Shown in pieces: positions 1 through 9,819 of a stretch of 64,000 nt of DNA. The notes under the pieces were generated by a model. It did not search any database and had not been told where the DNA came from. It saw nothing but the letters and a program-made list of their open reading frames with translations. The first letter of the stretch is position 1. Each line of letters opens with the position of its first letter. The DNA is taken from contig CM038217.1 in the NCBI GenBank assembly GCA_021442155.1, forward strand, positions 143,775,643 to 143,839,642, given 5' to 3'. Source of the DNA: Cymbidium sinense. Taxonomy: Eukaryota > Streptophyta > Magnoliopsida > Asparagales > Orchidaceae. The translations under genes were made by a program, and so were the position numbers.

Positions 1-1430
1 TCGGTGTTTTCATTTTCATTTATTAACAACCTATATATTCTATTTTTTTTTCTCACGCATTGGTGGTGGCTTTGAGCCTTTGATGGTTATTTCGGATGCT
101 AATGTTTGGGTGTTATGTTTTCTAGATTTCGGCTTTCTGCTTTCCTCTCTTGATGGGTGTTGGTTGGGTTGGTTGATAGTTTGTGTTGGTATGTGGGTGT
201 TGTCTGTTTCCCTTTTGATAAATGAACCTGTTTACTGTTTAGGGTTTATAAAAGATGATGGTTTTGATGTTATTTGCTGAAATCTGAATGTGAGCATGGA
301 TTGCTCTGCTCTGACTTATCACTAATCCTGTTATCAGTTATCTATTGACATGCAATTCCATTTTGTTATCGGCTGAAATCTGAAAGTGAATGGAGTACTG
401 AATTATTTTGTAATTTGTTATGCTGGATCTGGTTGAGTTGTTTAATGTTTACTAATCCAGAGGCGGTTTTTCGCATGATTTGGGAATGTTTGGCATTTCG
501 GATGGCTTTGATGTTATATTTCATTTACTATCACGGTAGCATTGTATGTGATTGTAAACCTCCAATCTGAGTTTGGATGCTCACATATTCTCTCTAGTAA
601 TTTTTTGAAGCGAGCCTTTATTTTCTTTTGAATTTTATTTTCATTTTTTAATCTCTCTTTTGTTTAATCTCCTATTTCAAGTCATTAATCGAAACTATGA
701 GCATATTAAGTACCGTGTAAACTTCGTGTCATGTATTTTTCTTAAAAGTTCTTACATTTATGTATTTGTTATATCTATTGCTTTCCACCCATTTTAGTAA
801 GATGATTAGATCTTTAAATCTTTTAATATTATTGCTTATCAAAGTTTAATAACTACTTATATCTGTTTTGTAGATTATCATTTTATGAAAAAAGAAATAT
901 GCAAAGGTTAAAATGAAACTCTTTCATCGAATGCGTAGCAAATGGGCAATCTTGATCATGCTTCCTTTTGTAAATGTGGAAGAGAATTAGTCTATTAGAG
1001 AAATTGAAAATGTTTATGAATGTTTATTGCGATATGTAATTATAATTCTTTTTAAATGTGGAATGTTTATGAATGTTTGTAATATACTAATATTGCAATT
1101 GAAAATTTTCTTTTTTTTTAGCATATAAATTTTATTGGTTTAATGGAAAATGTGTTATGCTATTAAAAATGGTGTGAAAGAAAAGATATTTGAAGAAATA
1201 GTTTCTTTAAGAAATATATTTTATTACATTACAGGTGTTGTGTGAGTTAATTAGTGCCTTTTAAGTAATAAATTTAATATTTATTTTTTATTAAATACAA
1301 AGTGACAAAGTCTTTCAAATCATAATTCAAAAAAATAAACCTTTTTAAAAAAATATGAGTATTTCTATTTCAAAAAATATAAATCATAAACGATAAAATG
1401 AATTCTGAAATATCAACTATATCATTTTAA
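1..1430. other. AT-rich DNA without a recognisable gene
   Basis: This stretch is T- and A-rich, with many stop codons in all frames. The longest open frame (positions 80-280) is hydrophobic, low in complexity and resembles no family I know. The T-rich texture would suit plant intergenic or intronic DNA. No exon or RNA gene is visible. Confidence 0.6.
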
Positions 1431-1435
1431 TTATT

Positions 1436-1605
1436 TTTGGTTTTTAAAAAATCGAATCGAAAATTCGAACTTTTTATTGGATTGGATTGGTTTGGATTAT
1501 ATTAAATCTTATACGGATTGGATTTTCGGATTATGAATTTCAAACCGAACGGATTAGAAAATTAAAAAACCGATCCGTCCAATCCGAACGAATGCACACC
1601 CCTAA
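1436..1605 (-). mobile_element. One end of a small non-autonomous element (hAT/MITE-like)
   Basis: The stretch is rich in GGATTGG/CCGATCC-type words. It ends on the plus strand in 'gcacacccctaa', so on the minus strand it begins 'ttaggggtgtgc', a style of end common among plant hAT-like MITEs. It stops sharply where gypsy reverse-transcriptase coding begins. The matching second end and a target duplication were not found, so the class is uncertain. It could also be one side of a rearrangement rather than a complete insertion. Confidence 0.35.
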
Positions 1606-2226
1606 TATAGACCATCAAATACAGCTGCCACCTGGAACTCAACCTGTCAAAGTAAAAAATTATAGATATCCTCACTTTCAGAAGACAGAGATAGAAAAAT
1701 TGATTAAAGAAATGTTAGATACAGGGATCATAAGGGAAAGTACCAGCCCTTTTTCATCTCCAGCCTTGCTAATAAAAAAAGATGGCACTTGGCATTTTTG
1801 TGTGGATTATAGGGCTTTAAACAAAGTCACTATACCTGATAGGTTTCCCATCCCAACTCCTGAAGAGCTAATGGATGAGTTACATGGAGCCACTGTGTTT
1901 TCCAAGCTTGATTTACGATCGGGATATCATCAAATCAGAAAGGTAGAGGAAGCCATCTACAAAACTGCCTTCAGAACACATGAAGATCACTATGAATTCT
2001 TAGCAATGCCATTTGGATTAACCAATGCCCCCTCAACATTCCAAGCACTAATGAATTCAATGCTTAAGCCATTCTTAAGGAAATTTGCCCTAGTATTTTT
2101 TGATGATATACTCATATGTAGTCAAACCTTGGAACTACACCAAAGTCATCTACAATGTTTTGGAGCAATCAAACAACATACCCTATTTGTCAAACCATCC
2201 AAATGTTCTTTCATTCAAGACGAATA
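1606..2226 (+). pseudogene. Chromovirus reverse transcriptase fragment
   Basis: This enzyme would copy element RNA into DNA inside virus-like particles. About 205 residues remain open. They include FCVDYRALN, a palm motif [20 protein letters not shown] and the catalytic block FFDDILI (FFDD at 2096-2107), which corresponds to the YxDD box. The open frame extends upstream to 1487, but those first ~40 residues come from the adjacent MITE-like DNA and are not RT. A TAG at 2225-2227 ends the frame, and a shift carries the thumb region into another frame. Confidence 0.92.
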
Positions 2227-2289
2227 GAGTATTTGGGTTATATATTATCTGCACAAGGGATATAAGTGGATCCCAAGAAAATCAAAGCG

Positions 2290-2883
2290 ATAAGCATGGC
2301 CTATGCCAACTACAGTTAAGCAGTTAAGAGGGTTTTTGGGCTTAACAGGGTATTATAAAAAGTTTGTTAAAAACTATGCAGGAATGGCCTCTCCTTTAAC
2401 ATCAATGCTTGCTAAACAATAATTCCAATGGACGAGGAATCAAAAGCGATTCAAACAACCGAAAGAGGCTATGATATCATTACCGACTAGCATTTCCAAA
2501 TTTTGATATTCCTTTATCTTGGAAATAAATACCACGAATAGAGCTATATTAGCTCAAAATAATCATCCTCTTGCTTATTTGAAGAAGTTATCTCCTACAA
2601 TGCGAAAAACATCAACATATGCTAGAGAACTTTATGCTATAATCAAGGCTTGCGATTGAGGCAATATTTGTTGGGCAATAAGTTTACTATCAGAACAGAT
2701 CAAAAGAGCATTAGAGAATTAATGCAACAAATCATCCAAACTTCTAAACAACAAAGATTTCTAATTAAACTCCTAGGATTTGACTATGTTATTGAGTATA
2801 AGCCAGGAGTTTCTAACAAAGCTGCTGATGCCCTATCTAGAAAAGAGCTTAGTACAGAAGAAAATTTTACTGTAAACCAGTCA
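2290..2883 (+). pseudogene. Chromovirus RT thumb / RNase H remnant
   Basis: RNase H would degrade the RNA strand after reverse transcription. The connection region is scattered over several frames. The C-terminal RNase H piece (2650-2883) is open and shows FTIRTDQKSI and, near its end, NKAADALSRK, both typical of Ty3/gypsy RNase H. The segment is interrupted by a stop just before 2650 and ends at a TAA at 2884. Confidence 0.85.
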
Positions 2884-2985
2884 TAATTGTCTATGGCCCT
2901 AAACTTATATGCTTACACTCAATAATTCACAAAGTTGCTCCAACAAATTAAAGAGGAAACAAGCTCCAATAATGAACTGCAATAA

Positions 2986-3650
2986 ATGCAGAAGCAAATA
3001 GCAAACAATCCAAGGATGTTTCCAAAGCATAAAATTGCTAATGGATTGTTATACTATAAAGACAGGATTGTACTAGCCAAGAATTCAGATATCAGGAACA
3101 TTCTTATCAGAGAATTACATTCAACACCAACAGGAGGCCATAATGGGATTCATAAAACATGGGCTAGAATTTCTCAACAGTTTCTACCGGAAAAATGAAA
3201 AGACATAAAACATTTTATATCAACTTGTCCTATCTACAACAAGTCAAATATGATACTAAGCTCGGGGTTACTACAACCTATATACAAAGATTTGGGAGGA
3301 AGTATCAATGGATTTTATTACAGGTCTACCAAAATCTCAGAACAAAACTGTCATACTAGTGGTGGTAGATAGATTATCAAAATATGCACACTTCTCAGCC
3401 CTTCCAACTAGTTTTACAGCTTCTTACATAGCTCAGATCTTTGTAGCAGACATAGTCAAACTACATGGAATACCACAAGGCATAATTTCAGATAGAGACC
3501 CACTCTTCATGAGTAATTTTTGACAAGAATTATTCAAACTAAGTGGCACAACATTAAGTCACAGCAGTGCTTATCATCCTCAGACTGATGGTCAAACTGA
3601 GGTTACAAACAGAATCCTAGAATAATATCTAAGGAGTTTTGTCCTAGAGA
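2986..3650 (+). pseudogene. Chromovirus integrase, zinc-binding and catalytic core
   Basis: Integrase inserts the cDNA into chromosomes. The two histidines of the HHCC domain lie in ELHSTPTGGHNG (about 3110-3150). The second cysteine appears lost: the region near 3225 reads CPIYN, where a CxxC pair is expected. The core begins at 3308 with MDFITGLP (first Asp). The second Asp is in IISDRDPLF near 3485, and the Glu is in [12 protein letters not shown] near 3590-3620. Stops at 3521-3523 and shortly after the Glu break the frame. Confidence 0.88.
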
Positions 3651-3713
3651 CACCAAGGAATTGGTTTTTTCCTGTAATTATCCTATAATACATCCATCAA
3701 TACTTCCACCAAA

Positions 3714-4446
3714 ATGACCCCTTTTCATATTGTCTATGGCAAACAGCCACCTACAATTATACCCTATAATGCTACCACCGCTACTAACATAGAAGTTGAC
3801 TTAATTTTACAACAGAGGGACAAGATCATACAAATCCTTCAAACAAATTTACAAGAAGCTCAAAATAGGATGAAGCAAATGGCTGATAAACATAGAAGAG
3901 AACTTCATTTCAAAGTAAATGATTTGGTCTTGGTAAAATTACAGCCCTATAGACAGATTGCTGTTTCGGGAAACCAGCATACAAAGCTCCAAAGAAGGTA
4001 TTATGGCCCATTCAAAATTCTACAAAAGGTAGGAGCAGTAGCCTATAAAATAGAATTGCCAGAAACAACAAGAATCCATAATGTGTTTCATGTATCTAGA
4101 CTGAAACTATATAGACAGGATTCTTCCTTACATCCAGCAACCTTTCCAACTCAATTCGTAGAAGGGCAACCATTAGTTAGACCTATCAAAGTATTGGATC
4201 AGAACGATAGTAAAAGCGTAAACAAATCAAAGAGGTCTTAATACAATGGGATGGATTTTACCAGATGCTTGGGTGCCTATTGAAGAGATCCAAAAGATCT
4301 TTCCTTGGTTTGACCTTGGGGACAAGGTCAATGTGTGGGAGGGGAGTAATGATATGAGTTCATATTCCCAAACCAACAACAGAAACAAAAGGGATAGAAG
4401 AAGGCCAGGTTGGCTAAAGGATTTCACAAGTCCTCCCAAAATATAA
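3714..4446 (+). pseudogene. Chromovirus integrase C-terminus and chromodomain
   Basis: An open stretch of 175 codons (3714-4241) carries the TPFHIVYG end of the core, the GPF-type module (RRYYGPFKI) and NVFHVSRLK, which leads into the chromodomain. The chromodomain is split by a frameshift around 4240. Its second half, in another frame from 4246, reads DAWVPIEEIQKIFP and ends in WEGSNDM, followed by a basic tail and a stop. Chromodomains of this type direct integration toward particular chromatin (family knowledge). Confidence 0.87.
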
Positions 4447-5394
4447 CATCAACAGAGAATAAATTACAGCAGACCAGAAAGAATAAAGAATATAATAAGA
4501 TAAGAGTAATATAATAGTTTGTACAACAACAGAGAGCAGTAGGATAAATAATTCTAGCTATAACAAGATAAGATCCAAAAGAACAAAATTGTACTAAATA
4601 CAATAATATACAAATGTAAAGCAAGAAACAAGGGGATATTAGATCCTAATAAAATAACCTAGTCAAGAACCGCCGATAAAATACAAGGCCATAATAAATA
4701 ATCAATAAAATAAACTACAAGCACCACTAATATCCGAATGATATTCAATGACGATAAGATAATGAACAAAATGTAAATGTAAATTAGTTACAAGAGGCAT
4801 GCATCAAATCTAAGAAGAGCATCAGAAAACTATAAATAGAGATGAGAAAAGCAAACAGGGATCGAAGAAATATTTCAAGAAGCTCCTCCTGCCTCCTCCT
4901 AATCTTCCTTCTCGAGCATTTCCACGGTGGACTTAAATAACCCTTAACCGGTGAAGCCGGCCATCTCTCTCTCTCTCTCTGGATCCTTCCTTTCACACAG
5001 AACTCCCTCAGGAACTCCCGAAGGCTTGAATGGCCAACTGACTCTAGACCCTGAGCTCCTTTCCAATTCGAAATGAGTATCTTCCCCAGCAAGCTTCATC
5101 AGACGGCAAAGATCAGTTCAACCGAAGAGCCTTCATCCGATCAGACGACCATCAATCCTCGCCATCATCATCAATTGACACACGTAATCCATTAAACACA
5201 TCCGACGGAAGAAACGTAATCTACCCCCACGCCCTCGAAACACGGATCCAAGGGCAGAGACGAAATCCAACCCCAATCGACGGCTCAAATCCAGCGTAAA
5301 GAATAACACGATCCAAGTGCTAGATCCAACGATTAAGGTAAAAGGCGTGGATCCAACGGTCCAGAAAGCCCCCGCTCGCCGACCAGGACTCAAC
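4447..5394. other. Non-coding interval with possible LTR promoter remains
   Basis: The first ~480 bases are A-rich, as a 3' LTR or untranslated region might be. A TATA-like box lies at 4831-4840. The DNA then becomes GC-richer, with a CT run at about 4964-4980. Several open frames cross 4900-5390, but none resembles a known protein. The GC-rich part may be the degraded 5' side of the kinase pseudogene that follows. Confidence 0.4.
4831..4840 (+). promoter_or_regulatory. Possible TATA box (LTR-like context)
   Basis: The sequence tataaataga fits a plant TATA box and lies about 385 bases after the chromovirus coding end, where the U3 of a 3' LTR could be. No LTR ends were located, so the assignment is weak. 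Confidence 0.3.
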
Positions 5395-6345
5395 TCTTTA
5401 ACTCACCTGGGTTCATTCCACTCAGGAACGAGTCAACTCACTGGATCCAACTCTAATCTCACCAAATCGACTTATCAAATTAAAATTGTACTCAATCAAG
5501 AACTTAGACACATATCATTCAACAATCGGATGTGGCGGCGTGGTAAAAGTCATCGTATTATCAACCGCATTGCTGCCAAAAAATCCATATATGCCAAGCT
5601 TGATTCCAATATTGAAAAGCAATTTGACGAGAGGTTAAGATCCTTAGCTTCATCCGTCACAACAATATCATGAAACTCCTTCATCCGGCGAGGATTCAAA
5701 CTTCATCTACTACGAATGGCGTTGACCGGTTTCATCCGGCACGATGGACACCGATCGACCGGCCGATGAGGCTTCAAATCACCGTCGGCCGCTGGACTTT
5801 CTACATACACCACGACCGCTTCACCGATCATACAGAGATGTGAAGTCAAGCAACATACCCTCGACCCGAATTTAATGCCAAAATTGGATTTTGGTCTTGC
5901 AAAGATTTTAGGGATGGGAGGAGAGCCGAGAGTCCATGATGGCGGGTTGTTTGGTACATTGCACCGGAGTGTTGTACTTTGAGGAAAGTGAATGAGAAGG
6001 TGGATGTTCTTTTTTAGTGTGGTGCTTTGGAGTTGGTGACGAGGAAGCATGGATGGAGGAGAAGAGGAAAATGAGAATCTAATGGATTGGGCGTGGAGGA
6101 GGTACAGGGACCGTCGATTAGTGGTGGACCAAGATATCGCCGGAGTGTCGCCGGACTTGGTGAAGGAGGTGGAGATGATGTTTAAGTTAGGAGTAATGTG
6201 TAATATATAATCCGAGATAGATACGATGAAGAAGGATGTTGAAGTTGGGTTGAGGATAGCGGCAGAGCTCCGCTGTTGGAGAACGTGAGTACAATGGGCA
6301 GAGGAGGAAGCAAGTTGTGGATATCATGGAGGATAGTGATGATAG
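5395..6345 (+). pseudogene. LRR receptor-like kinase pseudogene (HAESA/HSL-like kinase domain)
   Basis: This is a relic of a host plasma-membrane receptor kinase, spread over all three plus frames. In order: an N-lobe piece with IAAKKS (lysine motif) and LDSNIEKQF (about 5570-5630); FYIHHD at 5799-5816; the catalytic loop reading YRDVKSSNIP at 5831-5860, where the usual His of HRD is Tyr; DFGLAK at 5887-5904; APE at 5961-5969; KVNEKVDV near 5985-6008; ELVTRKHG; then MDWAWRRYRDRR and FKLGVMC near 6080-6205. The KVNEKVDV block and the DWAW...FKLG tail are typical of LRR-XI kinases of the HAESA-like type (family knowledge). At least five frameshifts and several stops rule out function. The LRR ectodomain and transmembrane segment are not recognisable. 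It is the only host-gene relic recognised in the window. Confidence 0.78.
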
Positions 6346-7164
6346 TGTAGTTAGTCAATTTGCGAATTCTTTCTCTCAGTAAAGAGGGGAATTCTCAGCG
6401 GGTTTTCTGACGCTGAGCGCTGAGTGGTTGTGGTGAACTAAGTAGATGATAAACATTCATCATAAAACTAATTAATGGAGCCTAAGTCAAGCTCGATAAT
6501 TCTTAGCTCTTTCAATTAAGTTCTTAGAACCGAATCGCGGAAGCCATACAATAATATTGAATTGATCAAACTTAAAGAGTCATATCTACTTATTCATGTA
6601 AATCAAATGAGTATATTTATAATTTTAAGATTAATATTTTATTAATTTTGATTTAGATTAATATATCATAAATAATTTAACTAAATTATTAGCGATTCAT
6701 CATACTTTTTTGTAATGATTGTATTTTTTAATGCATAATAAGGCAGCTATATTACCTAATTGTTTAGTTATGTTATTTAATATATTAGTTACATTGAAAT
6801 AACATTGACATCTAGTCAAGAAATATCCCTATTATGATATCCTAATATAATTTCTATTTTATTTATAATTTATTTTATATTATTTAATTTATAAAAAATC
6901 TAATCAAATAAGAATTATGAGACAAATTAAGAAATCTTAGAATGCTCAATTATTTAAATTAGAAACGCGTAAATTTAACCTGAAAATCATTTGAAGTTTA
7001 CTTAAAAAATTTTTGGCATTCTTAGATTTCTTTTTTAAAATTTATCTTTAATAAATTTTTTGTTTTAACTGTAATTTTTTTTTTGATGGAATACAAATAT
7101 TGAATATTATATAATAAATTATAAATTAAATAAAATAAATGTATTAAGATATAACTATATATTT
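6346..7164. other. AT-rich spacer
   Basis: AT-rich non-coding DNA with no recognisable gene, RNA or repeat family. All frames are closed. Confidence 0.5.
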
Positions 7165-7915
7165 TGATATGACACTTAAAATACTACTATGAAACTAATC
7201 TTGATGCTAAAAGCAACCGATCCAAGTTGAAACCGTCGATCAAGCACTTAAAATATCATTGGATACTTTGGGATATCGTTAAATCTAAAAGCTCTTAAAC
7301 ATGGAGTGTTTATAATCAAATCGAAGGCCTCGACGAGGATCTAACAAGCCCAAGATCTTAAAATCGACTTCATTTGATTCAAATATTTAAAATACATCAA
7401 ATGATCAAAGGGATCATTGGAGTCAAAGGAGTGGAGTGAGTTTTGCATGTACAGACACCACTTCTCCAATCTATAAATAGCCCTCATTTCTCATATGAGG
7501 GTAAGAGAGGAGAGAGCTCTAAAGATCTTCCAAGCACAATCGCGCACTGACGATCGAACCACCACTGGCCGTGCCGCCGCCATTGATCCTTCACGGTCCA
7601 TCATGATGACTTCTACCGATTGTTCCGTATTTCTACCGTGATTGTTCTCGTGATTTCGCTGATTATCTCGATTTAAATTGTTCATTTCGTGATTCCCAAA
7701 AGTTCACCATCATCGCTACTACTAGTAATCACAACGATTATTGTCACATATGTTGTTCCTTTCTCATACAATTTGTAATCCGATCGGGAAGATCTTGTAC
7801 TCAAACAGACATGGAAGTTTTTTTTGCTAAGCTCGTGATTTTTCCCTCTTTCGAGATTTTCCACGTAAAATTCGAGTTTTATTGTTCACTCTTTAAATAC
7901 GTGGATTTCACAACA
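7165..7915 (+). mobile_element. Probable solo LTR (plus orientation)
   Basis: The block has the texture of a plant LTR. AT-rich U3-like DNA is followed by a TATA box (7471-7480), a GC-richer transcribed part, and a T-rich tail ending near 'ttcacaaca' at about 7911. No primer-binding site, gag or pol follows, so it is more likely a solo LTR than an element end. Exact termini and a target duplication could not be fixed. A degenerate host promoter is an alternative. Confidence 0.4.
7471..7480 (+). promoter_or_regulatory. TATA box of the LTR-like block
   Basis: ctataaatag is followed ~20 bases later by a short palindrome around 'ctcatatgag' and purine-rich DNA, as in many plant LTR promoters. 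Function is inferred only. Confidence 0.4.
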
Positions 7916-9117
7916 AAGCTAAGGCGAAAACTTTTACTCTACCGCAACTGATTTTCTAGCACGCAACAATTTTATATTATGATGAGACTATCTTTTTGAC
8001 AAGTATCCTTGTTTTCACATGTAATGCTAAAAAAAATTTATATTAAATTCTTAAAATATTTTAGTAGGCCTCTTGGATATAAAAAATAAAATTTTAAAGT
8101 TAAATAAGTGGATGCTTCAATGCTTATCATAAACTTTGTAAAAAAAAAAAAATTAAAATAATGAAAGATTTGCAAATTTTTGTTTTTATTTATATAACAT
8201 CCCTTTTCAAATATAAATACAACCTATTGATAAGGTGAAAATTCATTTATCTAAATTTTTTAATTTTAAGCACTAGTTTTTCTCCTAAAAGAAGTTCAAC
8301 ATTGTAATGTATAACAGAAATGTTTTTTTTTCCTTTCAAGCTCTAGTGTTTTCTATATTAGAGAGTATTGAAATATCTTTTGGTAATTTGCATAATATGC
8401 TAATTTCTTTATTTTTCTTAAGTGTTTTACTCTCTTATTTCTATTTTTCATAAAATATTGATTTATTTTTTCTAATTAATTTTTTTTATGCTTCTCCCCA
8501 ATTATTATTATTATTATTGTTTTTTTCAGAAACACTAACATTTTAATTTTGAAGAGCATCTTAATTCTCTATTAATGTTCGAATGATGAAACCATGACCT
8601 TTCTATCTCCGATGAATTTTTCAAATCAAATTCATCATAATAAAATTTTGAAAATTATTTATATTTCTACATAACATTTTTAATTACTTTAATATTTTTT
8701 TATTAAAATGTTGATAATTGATATAGTAAAAAAATTTATAAATTTAGCTTTTTGAATCCACTATTTGCTTAATGTAGGGTTCCAAAATTTATTGTGATTT
8801 ATCTACTTTTTAAAACGAGTTAAAATTTTTTATAAATTCTTCTTTGGATGTGTAGATGCTTCATAAATAAAATAATTTTTTTAAGTTGTTTGTTTTAGAA
8901 AAATATCTCAATAACTATTGATCATTGTTTTGGTTCATGCATTATATTATCACAATTAGTTTTTTCTTTATTATTATTATTTTGTTAAAGTCTTAAATAT
9001 ATGACTTTTCTAATGCTATCAGAAAGAGATTAAATAACCTACTTCTTGTTATTATTTATGTGCACTTGCCATATTTCTCTATCCTTTTTGCTTTTAACAT
9101 GCATTCCAAATTAAAAT

Positions 9118-9155
<38 letters not shown>

Positions 9156-9819
9156 AATTAATTTTAAGGAAGAAGAGACTATATGTTCAAAGATGAGATA
9201 AGATTTGGGTTTAAAACTTATAGAATACTTCTAAAATTTTGTTATGGTGGTGATAAAAGTTAGAACATGATAGATACTGATAGTTCTGAGACTTACACCC
9301 TTTGAGACTCTTTGATAAATTAAAATAGCTATATTTTTTTTAAACTTAATCCTTCTTAGATTTTTTTTTGAATAAATATAAAAAGCCCACAAAAGTTAGT
9401 ATTTATTTATGATATAAACAAAAAAATGCATACTTGTTAGAGTAAAGTTTTAATTATTTCATAAAAATTTCATGACACTCCATTAGATAGCCCAACTTAA
9501 TCCCTTCGACCATTAGTTCTTTTTTATTGTTTGTGTGACTTTCACGATGTTAAAATTTAACGATCTTAGATAATAGATTAGGGATGTTGAAATATAGAAT
9601 TTGGATATATATACTCAAAATCTAGATATTAAATTAATCATTTGAACATCTAATTACTATCTTGAAATTATATTATATATTGCATATGGTTTTATGATTT
9701 ATTACTAAATTATATATATTGTTTTACCTAAAAGTGTATTTGTAAGCTATCTTTTCATAAATCTTGCAAGTAAAATGATGTTTTGTTTTTATATTGAAAT
9801 TATTTGTTTTTATATTGAA
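7916..9819. other. AT-rich spacer
   Basis: Very AT-rich non-coding DNA with homopolymer tracts. No gene is recognised. It includes a (TA)n tract at 9121-9149 and a doubled ~20 bp phrase (about 9783-9826) right at the edge of the viral cluster. Confidence 0.5.
9121..9149. repeat. (TA)n microsatellite
   Basis: A perfect TA dinucleotide run of about 29 bases. Confidence 0.95.

Larger units (their letters stand above)
1606..4446 (+). mobile_element. Truncated Ty3/gypsy chromovirus (pol only)
   Basis: RT, RNase H, integrase and chromodomain remnants follow in the order typical of Ty3/gypsy elements. The GPF module and chromodomain after the integrase place it among chromoviruses. gag, protease, the 5' LTR and PBS are missing: recognisable coding starts abruptly next to the MITE-like end at about 1605. 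Stop codons and frameshifts split the polyprotein into at least six open stretches, so the element is dead. A 3' LTR should follow 4446, but no clear boundary was found. Confidence 0.9.

Noticed and set aside
80..280. 66-codon open frame near the left edge
   Set aside because: Low-complexity hydrophobic translation in T-rich DNA, with no family resemblance and no supporting context.
4341..4352. Polypurine tract and LTR start directly after the chromodomain
   Set aside because: The reading frame continues for about 30 more codons past this GGGAGGGG tract, and no LTR end could be paired with it.
5703..6050. Minus-strand 115-codon gene
   Set aside because: It is the antisense shadow of the receptor-kinase pseudogene, whose motifs are all on the plus strand.
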